This document shows, in pieces, positions 27,729 to 36,035 of a DNA stretch of 64,000 nt. The stretch's first letter is position 1. Every line of letters begins with the position of its first letter. The stretch comes from Magnetococcales bacterium (GTDB lineage Bacteria > Pseudomonadota > Magnetococcia > Magnetococcales > JADFXB01): positions 1 through 64,000 of the forward strand of contig JADFXB010000002.1 of the NCBI GenBank assembly GCA_015233935.1, given 5' to 3'. A program made the translations under genes and the position numbers. Below the pieces are notes generated by a model. The model did no database searches and was not told the DNA's origin. It saw nothing but the letters and a program-made list of their open reading frames with translations.

Positions 27729-29144
27729 ATGGCGAAATTCAGTCGTAAACCCGCTGTGGCAACCGGCAATGTGGTGCGCCGCTCCAACAATCGTTTGATC
27801 GACGGCCTGTTGCAAGGTGGAAAATGGGTCTATGATAACAGTTACCGTGTCATCACCTATGCCTTCCAGGATACTGCCTGGGGAAGCTGGGATGCCACAT
27901 TCAAGGCTGCGGTGCAATCCGCTTTGCAAGCCTGGAGCCAGGTGACCAATTTTGTTTTTTCTCAGGTGGCTACCGGTATTTCTCCTTTCTACAATACAGC
28001 AGATTTGACCTTTTTTCTCACCGGCGACCAGCTTTATACCCAAACCGGATCGGTGGCCATGTCGGTTTTTCCCGATCCCCAGCATACTTCCACGGCTTTG
28101 GGCCTGTTGAGTGCCACGTTTGGTACTCATTTTACCGATCAAAACTATCCCAAGGCGGAAGGGGATGTATTTATAGATCACGCCTATGGGGGCTTTCAAT
28201 TTCTCCAGCCTGGCAGCTATGGTTTGGCCACTTTGATTCACGAAGTCGGCCACTCCCTGGGATTGAAGCATCCCCACGATGATGGAGAGAACAATCGTCC
28301 CACCTTTGGCGATTTGGAAATTGGGGAGTATGACAACGGTCGATGGACCGTCATGAGCTACAACTCACCAGACAATGCCTCCCTGGCCGATGGCAATCCA
28401 TCCACTCCCATGCCGTTGGATATTCTGGCCATTCAGCATGTGTACGGGGCCAATCCCAACACCAATCGCGGCTCCACTACGTACAACCTGGCCGATGATG
28501 GGCGGGTTTTCACCATTTGGGATACGGGGGGGACCGATTGGTTGAATGGTTTTTCCTTGAATCAAGGGGTGGAGGTGGATTTGCAGGCAGGCGGTTTTAC
28601 CCGCATTTCTGCCACCTCTCTGGTGGCCATCGCCTTTAATGTGACCATTGAACATGCTACTGGTTCCAACTTTGAAGATACCCTCACCGGGAATTCAATT
28701 GCCAATCGTTTGTTGGGGGGAGAGGGGAACGACCTTTTGCGGGGCCTGGCAGGCAATGACACCTTGGAAGGGGGGAATGGCGATGACCAACTTGTGGGTG
28801 GAACTGGCCAGGATCGTTTGAGCGGGGGAGATGGGGCGGATCGGTTTGTGATCACCGCAATGGGGCAAGGGAAGGATTTTTTGGTGGATTTTCAATCGGG
28901 TGAGGACAAGATTGACTTGGCAGGAGAGGGGGAGAGCGAATTTGTGGGTTATGGAGCGGAAAACTTTATCGCCACAGCCGATGGTCGGCCCCTGACGGCT
29001 CAAGATAATTTTATTTACAACACCAGCAGGCGGCTCTTGACGTTTGATGTGGATGGTTCTGGTGCAAGGTCAGCGGTTCCCCTCTTGCAATTAGCTGTGG
29101 GTAGCTCTTTGCAAGTGGAGGATATTCTCTTTGCTGCTACCTGA
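27729..29144 (+). CDS. Serralysin-like M10 metalloprotease with RTX repeats
   Basis: Zn motif LIHEVGHSLGLKHPH, Met-turn WTVMSYNS, RTX repeats GGEGNDLLRGLAGNDTLEGGNGDDQLVGG. Confidence 0.92.
   Translation: MAKFSRKPAVATGNVVRRSNNRLIDGLLQGGKWVYDNSYRVITYAFQDTAWGSWDATFKAAVQSALQAWSQVTNFVFSQVATGISPFYNTADLTFFLTGDQLYTQTGSVAMSVFPDPQHTSTALGLLSATFGTHFTDQNYPKAEGDVFIDHAYGGFQFLQPGSYGLATLIHEVGHSLGLKHPHDDGENNRPTFGDLEIGEYDNGRWTVMSYNSPDNASLADGNPSTPMPLDILAIQHVYGANPNTNRGSTTYNLADDGRVFTIWDTGGTDWLNGFSLNQGVEVDLQAGGFTRISATSLVAIAFNVTIEHATGSNFEDTLTGNSIANRLLGGEGNDLLRGLAGNDTLEGGNGDDQLVGGTGQDRLSGGDGADRFVITAMGQGKDFLVDFQSGEDKIDLAGEGESEFVGYGAENFIATADGRPLTAQDNFIYNTSRRLLTFDVDGSGARSAVPLLQLAVGSSLQVEDILFAAT
28714..28850 (+). other. 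RTX calcium-binding nonapeptide repeat region
   Basis: GGEGNDLLRGLAGNDTLEGGNGDDQLVGGTGQDRLSGGDGADRF inside the M10 protease. Confidence 0.85.
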
Positions 29145-29181
29145 TGGGAGGTTTTTATAAATTTTCCATTTTGCAGGGATC

Positions 29182-30486
29182 ATGATAGAGTTTAAGAGTA
29201 TGAGGTTTTTCAAAGGGGGAATGGGCAATCTTATGGGGTTTCCGACTGGCAAATTGCAGCAGGGTGGTTTACCGGCTGATGGGGTGGCAACCATCTTGTT
29301 GCAGGTTTTTCGCGATATCACCGCCCGCCATTATGGGGAGGCGGAAAGGCGGCTGCATGCCTTGTTGGTGGATCACCCTGATTGTGCTGATGCCCTGTAT
29401 CTGTTGGCCGTGATGGAACAAGGCCGGGGGGAGGACAAGGGGGCTGCCGATCATTTTTGGCTGGCCTGTTGTCTGGATACCCGTGTGGATTTTTTCCATC
29501 GCCATTTGGGACAGGCTTATGGGGTGAAGCAGTGGGTCAAACAGGTAAGTTTGTACCTGACCGATCTGGCCCTGCGTCCTGCCTGCCCCGCCCCGTACAG
29601 CCAACCCCGCCCTTTGTCCCAGGTTGCTTTGTGCGCGGTGGATTGCCTTTATTATGATCTCACTTTGATCGCTCTGAAAAATTGCCTGGCCCATTGTCCT
29701 GTGGAGGAGGTGCATTTTTTTTCCGATCGGACATTTCATTTGCCCACCATGCGTTGTCACACCATCGATCCCATAAAATCCATCACGGCTTATAGTCAAT
29801 TCATGGTGAAGGGGTTGGCGGATGTTTTTTCCACCAGCCATGTTTTGTTTGTGCAGTGGGATGGCTTTATTGTGGATGGACGCTATTGGCGACCGGAGTT
29901 CATGAACTATGACTATATCGGGGCCAAATGGTGGTATGAGGATGGCTTGACCGTGGGCAATGGGGGTTTCAGTCTGCGCTCCCGTAAATTGTTGCGGGCG
30001 TTGCAGGATAATCGGATTGTTCCTTCCCACCCGGAAGATGTTTGCATCTGCCGCACCCATCGGGGATATTTGGAGAAAAGGCATGGAATTCGTTTGGCCT
30101 CCCCATTGGTGGCCGACGATTTTGCCTTTGAACGGGCAGCGGGTGGACAACCCACCTTTGGCTTTCATGGTTTGTTCAATTTCAGTCGTTTGCGACTGGT
30201 GGAACCATCTTTTGCGGAATATTTTTTATTGTCGTTACCCGATTCCACCTTGCAGGGGGTGGAGGCCCATGAATTGATCTTTCATTATTTGGAAAGGCTC
30301 CCACGGGAAACCATGATCAGAATTCTCAAAACCCTGTTGAAACGCATCCCTGCCAACCCTGGGCACGAGGTTTATGTGAAAATGTTGAACTATGTGCAGA
30401 AACGTGGTGGTGGGGAGCTATTGGATTTAATGGGGGGAAGGGGTGGTGAGGGTGAAAACGATTATATCCGATTTGCCTCTTCTTGA
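29182..30486 (+). CDS. DUF5672-like glycosyltransferase-related protein with N-terminal TPR-like region
   Basis: 434 aa; ALYLLAVMEQGRGEDKGAADHFWLACCLD (TPR-like) and FVQWDGFIVDGRYWRPEFMNYDYIGAKWWYEDGLTVGNGGFSLRSRKLL. Confidence 0.75.
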   Translation: MIEFKSMRFFKGGMGNLMGFPTGKLQQGGLPADGVATILLQVFRDITARHYGEAERRLHALLVDHPDCADALYLLAVMEQGRGEDKGAADHFWLACCLDTRVDFFHRHLGQAYGVKQWVKQVSLYLTDLALRPACPAPYSQPRPLSQVALCAVDCLYYDLTLIALKNCLAHCPVEEVHFFSDRTFHLPTMRCHTIDPIKSITAYSQFMVKGLADVFSTSHVLFVQWDGFIVDGRYWRPEFMNYDYIGAKWWYEDGLTVGNGGFSLRSRKLLRALQDNRIVPSHPEDVCICRTHRGYLEKRHGIRLASPLVADDFAFERAAGGQPTFGFHGLFNFSRLRLVEPSFAEYFLLSLPDSTLQGVEAHELIFHYLERLPRETMIRILKTLLKRIPANPGHEVYVKMLNYVQKRGGGELLDLMGGRGGEGENDYIRFASS

Positions 30487-30500
30487 CGGGATTGGGGATT

Positions 30501-31595
30501 ATGGCGGAGCAGGTGGTCCATTTATGGGGGGTGTTCAATGGCATGAGCGGTTACAGTGTTCATGCCATTCAATTTTTCCGTGCCCTTTCCCGTCATCGGC
30601 GGGTATTGACCAGTTATGAATTTTGGCCGCAGGAGCGTTTGCAGCAGGTAAAGGATCAATTGTGGCAGTTGGCGGGGGAGGGGGCGAGTATTGTCAATAT
30701 TTGTCTGGCTCCCTTGCCCCATGCCGTCCACCTGGCTCCTTATCCGGGTTGGAAGGTGGGGTATGCGGTGTGGGAGTCCACGGTATTGGAGGAGGCGTGG
30801 AAGCAGGCGGCTTGTGGTTTGGATCGGATTTGGACCGCCACCCATTGGAACAAGCAGGTTTTTGTGGACAACGGCATCTCGGCGGACAAGGTGGATGTGG
30901 TCCCGGAGGGGATCGACCCGGTGGTATTCAACCCTCATGGGGGCAAATTTCCCCAACTGGCGGGGGATTCTCGTTTGAAATTTTTGGTGGTGGGCAAGTA
31001 TGAGGAGCGCAAGTGTACCCCCCAACTGATTCGCGCCTTTGATGAGGAGTTTCACCGTGAATCGGACGTGGCACTGGTGCTGATTTGCGATAATTTATTT
31101 GTGCGTGATTTTGATCTCCGGCGGGAGTTGCAGGGGTTGGGCCTGAAAAATCCCAACAATATCATAGACGGACGGTGGGTTCCCGACACCGACACCCTGG
31201 CGGCCATTTATCGGAGCTGTGACGCCTTTCTCGCCCCCACCCGTGCCGAGGGTTGGGGTTTGCCCATAGGCGAGGCCATGGCCAGCGGCTTGACCACGGT
31301 GGTCACCGACTACAGCGGACCCACCGAATTCACCACCGGCGACACGGCGTTATTGCTGGACTACACCCTGCACCCCATCCCCCCCAACGCCTTCGTCCGC
31401 GCCGATCCCCCCGGCCTGTGGGCCACCCCCGACTTCCAACAATTCCGCCGCCACCTGCGCTGGATCAAAGAACACCGCCCCCAAGCCCAAGCCATCGGCC
31501 AACAGGCTGCACGTCACATGGCTGATCATTGGACCTGGGACCATGCGGCCAGGAAGGCGGTGGGGGTGATGGAAAAATTGTTTGCTGATCGCTGA
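30501..31595 (+). CDS. Glycosyltransferase family 4-like protein
   Basis: ATHWNKQVFVDNGISADKVDVVPEGIDP, KFLVVGKYEERKC, APTRAEGWGLPIGEAMASGLTTVVTDYSGPTEF (E-x7-E region). Confidence 0.9.
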   Translation: MAEQVVHLWGVFNGMSGYSVHAIQFFRALSRHRRVLTSYEFWPQERLQQVKDQLWQLAGEGASIVNICLAPLPHAVHLAPYPGWKVGYAVWESTVLEEAWKQAACGLDRIWTATHWNKQVFVDNGISADKVDVVPEGIDPVVFNPHGGKFPQLAGDSRLKFLVVGKYEERKCTPQLIRAFDEEFHRESDVALVLICDNLFVRDFDLRRELQGLGLKNPNNIIDGRWVPDTDTLAAIYRSCDAFLAPTRAEGWGLPIGEAMASGLTTVVTDYSGPTEFTTGDTALLLDYTLHPIPPNAFVRADPPGLWATPDFQQFRRHLRWIKEHRPQAQAIGQQAARHMADHWTWDHAARKAVGVMEKLFADR

Positions 31596-31757
31596 TGGAA
31601 TTTCTCTTAGTTCCTTAACCCCACCTTAAATCCCACCTCAGGTTGCCGTCAGAACAGTTGGCTATTGTATAGGCCATGGTCAGAGGGAAAAGAGCAACGA
31701 CCTCCCAGGCCAACCAACCAAGATGATAGCCAACAAACTTGTTGTGGAGATGAAACC

Positions 31758-32051
31758 ATGAAAACCTTGTTTACTGCTTTGATGATTTCCGGTTTGCTGA
31801 TGGCCCAGGGTGCCATGGCTGGTAACGAACCCGCCGCTGCCCCCACCACCCCGGCCACCCAATCGGCGGGTCAAGTGGAGAAAAAAGAGGGTGGTGAAGT
31901 GAAAAAGGCGGCCCCCACCACTGCCACCAATCCTTCCAATACCTCTGCACCCCAACAAAATACCACTCCAGCCGTCCAGGGTGAGAAGACAGGGAACAGT
32001 GGGAACACCCCCGCCACTACTCCCGCTACCCCGGCGGCTGTGAAAAATTAA
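31758..32051 (+). CDS. Small exported Ala/Pro/Thr-rich protein
   Basis: Signal peptide MKTLFTALMISGLLMAQGAMA, then low-complexity NEPAAAPTTPATQSAG... Confidence 0.65.
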   Translation: MKTLFTALMISGLLMAQGAMAGNEPAAAPTTPATQSAGQVEKKEGGEVKKAAPTTATNPSNTSAPQQNTTPAVQGEKTGNSGNTPATTPATPAAVKN

Positions 32052-32087
32052 ACTCCCTTTCGTAAAATCAACACCCGCGCCTGCCTT

Positions 32088-32125
32088 GGGGGGAGAATCC
32101 CGGTTCTCCCCCTCATTTTGTTTTA
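32088..32125. terminator. Hairpin plus T-rich tail (copy 1 of repeated element)
   Basis: GGGGGAGAA-TCCCGG-TTCTCCCCC followed by TCATTTTGTTTT. Confidence 0.7.
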
Positions 32126-32138
32126 GACAACCACAAAA

Positions 32139-32354
32139 TCATGTCTTGACAGGTAACGGGAAATCTCTTGGATGGTAAAGCTTTGTTCTATTAAGCTTCT
32201 TGGATATCAGTTTAAATCCCTTACGTATCAGGGCGTTGGCAAACTGATCCAGCGGGATAGGGGGAATATCGCTGGTATCAATCTCCTCGTCTTGTATGGC
32301 ATCCAAGGCGGCCCGGTTGGTTTCAGAAACAGGCATGGTATGTTTTCCGCTCAT
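32139..32354 (-). pseudogene. BrnA/DUF4415-like antitoxin remnant
   Basis: AALDAIQDEEIDTSDIPPIPLDQF resembles the BrnA N-terminus (KDEEIDTSDIPE); the expected C-terminal DNA-binding part is not recognisable. Confidence 0.45.
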
Positions 32355-32405
32355 GCTTCACCGCCTTTCGTATGGATATGATCCGGGTGGAACTGCCCAT
32401 CTCTG
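32323..32405 (-). pseudogene. BrnT-like toxin C-terminal remnant
   Basis: Frame ends ...TRIISIRKAVKHERKTYHACF, like the BrnT C-terminus (IRxISxRKAxxxERxxY), and overlaps the BrnA-like start; upstream sequence in the same ORF (to 32550) is not BrnT-like. Confidence 0.45.
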
Positions 32406-32477
32406 TTGGCCAACATCTGCAACCATAACGCCATTTTGTAGCTACTGGAAGTCTTATGAAACCACCCGGCAACTGAA

Positions 32478-32511
32478 GGGGAGAATCCCGGTTCTTCCCC
32501 ACTTTGTTTTG
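32478..32511. repeat. Second copy of the GGGGAGAATCCCGGTTCT hairpin element
   Basis: GGGGAGAATCCCGGTTCTTCCCCACTTTGTTTT, nearly the same as 32088-32125. Confidence 0.75.
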
Positions 32512-32636
32512 TACACCCACCGCCGGAGCAAAGTTCAAATAAATTGCCATGCAAGAGGAAAATGTTGTATAAATCGTGGGGCATGAAAGAATAATTTCAC
32601 GTCTTGTCAGAAGAAAGCGTCCAGGAGGCCACCGCC

Positions 32637-34181
32637 ATGCAGGGTATACCCCAACCTCTGATTATTTTGGAAATGGCCAACAACCATATGGGGAGCCTGG
32701 ACCACGGTTTGCGTCTGGTGGAAGCCTTCGGCCAGGCCAGTCGACCCTTTCCTTTCCGCTTCGCCTTTAAATTACAATACCGTCACCTGGATACCTTCAT
32801 CCATCCCGATTACCAGGGACGCTCCGACATCAAATATATCAAACGCTTCAGCGAAACCCGCCTGCAACGCAGCGAATTCAAACAATTGGTGGCCAAAATC
32901 AAGGAGCAGGGATTCCTGGCCATCTGCACCCCCTTTGACGAAGCCTCGGTGGACTTTATCGAAGAAGATGGCATCGATGTATTAAAAATTGCCAGTTGCT
33001 CCTTTACCGACTGGCCCCTGTGGGAACGGGTGGTGAAAAGCAATCTGCCCCTGATCGCCTCCACTGCCACCGCCACCGTCAAAGAGATGGACAACGTGGT
33101 CAGTTTTCTCAAACACCGGGATAAATCTTTCGCCCTGCTCCATTGCGTGGCCGAATACCCCACCGAGCAGGACAAAATTCAGCTCAATCAAATCGATTTT
33201 CTGAAAAATCGTTATCCCCAGGTGCCCATTGGCTACTCTACCCACGAATCCCCCTCTTGCAGCCAGTCCATCCCCATGGTCATTGCCAAAGGGGCCACCA
33301 TCATTGAACGTCACGTGGGGCTTCCCACCGATCAATACCCCCTCAACGCCTACTCCGGCAGCCCGGAAGATTTTGTCCAGTGGATGCAGGCCGCAACCAA
33401 CGCCTTTACCCTGTGTGGCGCACCCATCGATACCCGTATCGCCCCCACACCTGGCGAAGTGGCCAGCCTGGCTTCCTTACGACGTGGGGTTTTTGTCAAA
33501 AAAGATATCCCCGCCGGATACCCCCTGGGAGACAAAGACGTCTTCTTTGCCATCCCCTGTCAGGATGGTCAGGTGACCGCCAACGATTGGTCCAAATACA
33601 GCAAATACTCCCCCACCTCACCCCTGAAGGCCGGACAGCCCTTGCTGTTTGCTGAGGTCAACCATGTCAACTCCCGTCAGTTGATCGGCGAGATTGTCCA
33701 GGATGTGAAACAATTGTTGCAAAAAGGGCATGTCATCGTACCTGGGGCCGCCGAGCTGGAAATTTCCCACCACTACGGGCAGGAAAAATTTTATCAATAC
33801 GGGGCCACCATGATCACGGTGATCAACCGGCAATACTGCAAAAAATTGCTTGTCGTGCTTCCCGGCCAACGCCATCCCGAACACTACCACGCCCAGAAAG
33901 ATGAAAGTTTCTACGTCCTGCACGGAACCTTGAACATTGTCCTGGACGGGGTGGCCAAAGTGGTGCGGGCAGGGGAGATCGTCCCCGTGGCCAGTGGTGT
34001 GCGTCACAGCTTCAGCAGCGATACCGGGGTGGTCTTTGAAGAGGTCTCCACCACCCACGTGCCCAACGACTCCTTCTACACCGATCCCACCATCATGGAA
34101 AATCCCCACCGCAAGACTTTTCTGACCCACTGGATGGACAAGCCACGGGTGAGTGCCAATCAATGTGTCGTCCTGGAGTAA
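32637..34181 (+). CDS. NeuB/SpsE-type nonulosonate synthase fused to SAF and cupin domains
   Basis: IILEMANNHMGSLDHGLRLVEAF, DVLKIASCSFTDWPLWERV, GYSTHESPS, ATIIERHVGLPTDQYPLNAYSGSPEDF; C-terminal LPGQRHPEHYHAQKDESFYVLHGTLNIVLDG cupin. ATG preceded by AGGAGG. Confidence 0.9.
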   Translation: MQGIPQPLIILEMANNHMGSLDHGLRLVEAFGQASRPFPFRFAFKLQYRHLDTFIHPDYQGRSDIKYIKRFSETRLQRSEFKQLVAKIKEQGFLAICTPFDEASVDFIEEDGIDVLKIASCSFTDWPLWERVVKSNLPLIASTATATVKEMDNVVSFLKHRDKSFALLHCVAEYPTEQDKIQLNQIDFLKNRYPQVPIGYSTHESPSCSQSIPMVIAKGATIIERHVGLPTDQYPLNAYSGSPEDFVQWMQAATNAFTLCGAPIDTRIAPTPGEVASLASLRRGVFVKKDIPAGYPLGDKDVFFAIPCQDGQVTANDWSKYSKYSPTSPLKAGQPLLFAEVNHVNSRQLIGEIVQDVKQLLQKGHVIVPGAAELEISHHYGQEKFYQYGATMITVINRQYCKKLLVVLPGQRHPEHYHAQKDESFYVLHGTLNIVLDGVAKVVRAGEIVPVASGVRHSFSSDTGVVFEEVSTTHVPNDSFYTDPTIMENPHRKTFLTHWMDKPRVSANQCVVLE

Positions 34182-34188
34182 TGCCCCT

Positions 34189-36024
34189 ATGAAGCCCGAT
34201 CACGAGATGCGGCTGGCGGATTATCTCTTCCAATTTCTCGCCCGGCAGGGGGTGAGCCATGTCTTTTTGTTGCCCGGTGGCGGGGCCATGCACCTGGTGG
34301 ATGCGGTGGGACAGACCACCGGTATCCAGGCGGTTCCCTGTCATCATGAACAATCAGCAGGTATCGCTGCCGAAGCCCATGGTCGGATCACCGGCAAACC
34401 GGGTGTGGTCCTGGTGACCACCGGACCAGGTGGAACCAATGTCCTCACCCCGGTAGCCGGTGCCTGGATCGAATCGGTCCCCATGATCGTCATCTCCGGT
34501 CAGGTCAAACGGGCCGATCGCATCGGTGACAGCGGCGTGCGCCAAATGGGGGTGCAAGAGGTGGATGTGGTCGCCATGGCCAAGCCGGTGACCAAATATG
34601 CGGTTGTGGTGGAAGATCCAAAGGCCATTCGTCGCCATCTGGAAGAAGCCTGGTATTTGGCCTGTGAGGGTAGGGGAGGGCCGGTCTGGCTGGATATTCC
34701 CCTGGATGTGCAGGCCAGCCGCATCCAACCCGATACCCTGGAGGGGTGGACACCTCCCCCATTGTTGCAACAAACCGACACCCTGCAACAAGTGGTCCAG
34801 AACACCCTGGAAATGCTGCAACAGTGCAAAAGGCCTCTGTTGCTTATAGGCCACGGTGTGCGTTTGGCGGGTGGGGCGGAGGTATTGGCTCAAGTTTACA
34901 ACACCTTGGGCATTCCGGTGACCACCACCTGGAACGCCCTGGACATGATTCCCCATGATCATCCCTTGTGGGCTGGGCGACCGGGTTCGGTGGCCTTGCG
35001 TGGGGGCAACTTTGCCATTCAAAACTGCGATGTGTTGATCACCATTGGGGCCAGGCTGGATATGGTGGTCACTGCTTATAACAGGCAAGCCTTCGCAAGA
35101 GCTGCCCGCAAGGTGGTGGTGGATATTGATCCCCACGAATTGAACAAGCTGGCCATGCCGGATACCACCACCGTGCAAGCCGATGCCAAGGAGTTTTTAT
35201 CCGCTCTCTTGCAGCTTGCCAAGGGCGTCTCCCTGCCCGATTGGCACCCCTGGCAACAACAATGTCTCCACTGGAAGATGGCTTATCCCCCCTTGGACAA
35301 TCAACCCTTTGCCAGCCAGGGAACCATCAGCCACTATCATTTGGCCCATGTCCTCTCCAACCAGATTCCTGCCCAAACTCTGGTAGTGACTGGTAGTTCC
35401 GGGTTGGCGGTGGAGGTGTTTTATACCATTTTTCGCAACAAGCCGGGGCAGCGGGTGATGTTGACCTCCGGTCTGGGGGCCATGGGTTATGGGCTGCCTG
35501 CCGCCATTGGAGCCTGTCTGGCGGGAGGCAATCGCCCCATGGTGGCGGTGGAGAGCGATGGCAGCTTGCAGCTTAATTTGCAGGAATTGAGCACCCTGCG
35601 TCAGTTACAGTTGCCCATGTGTCTGTTTATTTTGAATAATAATGGATACGCATCCATCCGCAACACCCAGCGCACCTATTTTTCCGGGCGGTATGTGGCA
35701 ACAGGTCCAGAGGCGGGTTTATTCCTGCCCGATCTCATGGCCATTGCCCAGGCGGTGGGTATCCAGGCCATGCGCATCGACGATGCCGCCCATTTGGAAG
35801 AGGGGGTTCGCCAGGCCCTTGCCCACCCCGGTCCCATACTGTGCGATATTCATCTGCAAAACGATGAATCCCTGTGGCCCAAGGTGGCGGCCATTCCCCA
35901 GCCGGACGGCTCCATGCTCTCCATGCCTTTGGAGGATATGTCCCCCTTGTTACCTTTGGAAGAGTTGCAGCAAAACATGTTGATTCCCTTGTCACCCGCC
36001 TCCTTGCAGGCGCGTGGTCATTGA
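34189..36024 (+). CDS. Acetolactate synthase-like thiamine-diphosphate enzyme
   Basis: LPGGGAMHLVDAV, HHEQSAGIAAEAHGRITGKPGVVLVTTGPGGTN, ALRGGNFAIQNCDVLITIGARLD, ESDGSLQLNLQELSTL (ThDP GDGS-like). Confidence 0.9.
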   Translation: MKPDHEMRLADYLFQFLARQGVSHVFLLPGGGAMHLVDAVGQTTGIQAVPCHHEQSAGIAAEAHGRITGKPGVVLVTTGPGGTNVLTPVAGAWIESVPMIVISGQVKRADRIGDSGVRQMGVQEVDVVAMAKPVTKYAVVVEDPKAIRRHLEEAWYLACEGRGGPVWLDIPLDVQASRIQPDTLEGWTPPPLLQQTDTLQQVVQNTLEMLQQCKRPLLLIGHGVRLAGGAEVLAQVYNTLGIPVTTTWNALDMIPHDHPLWAGRPGSVALRGGNFAIQNCDVLITIGARLDMVVTAYNRQAFARAARKVVVDIDPHELNKLAMPDTTTVQADAKEFLSALLQLAKGVSLPDWHPWQQQCLHWKMAYPPLDNQPFASQGTISHYHLAHVLSNQIPAQTLVVTGSSGLAVEVFYTIFRNKPGQRVMLTSGLGAMGYGLPAAIGACLAGGNRPMVAVESDGSLQLNLQELSTLRQLQLPMCLFILNNNGYASIRNTQRTYFSGRYVATGPEAGLFLPDLMAIAQAVGIQAMRIDDAAHLEEGVRQALAHPGPILCDIHLQNDESLWPKVAAIPQPDGSMLSMPLEDMSPLLPLEELQQNMLIPLSPASLQARGH

Positions 36025-36035
36025 AGCAGGTTGGC

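Noticed and set aside
27729-29144. Type I secretion system accompanying the RTX protease
   Set aside because: The protease is clear, but no ABC transporter, membrane-fusion protein or TolC gene is visible in the window.
32323-32584. Two overlapping small minus-strand ORFs as intact genes
   Set aside because: Only the last about 20 residues of one frame look BrnT-like and the rest is not recognisable, so I report a remnant rather than a functional toxin.
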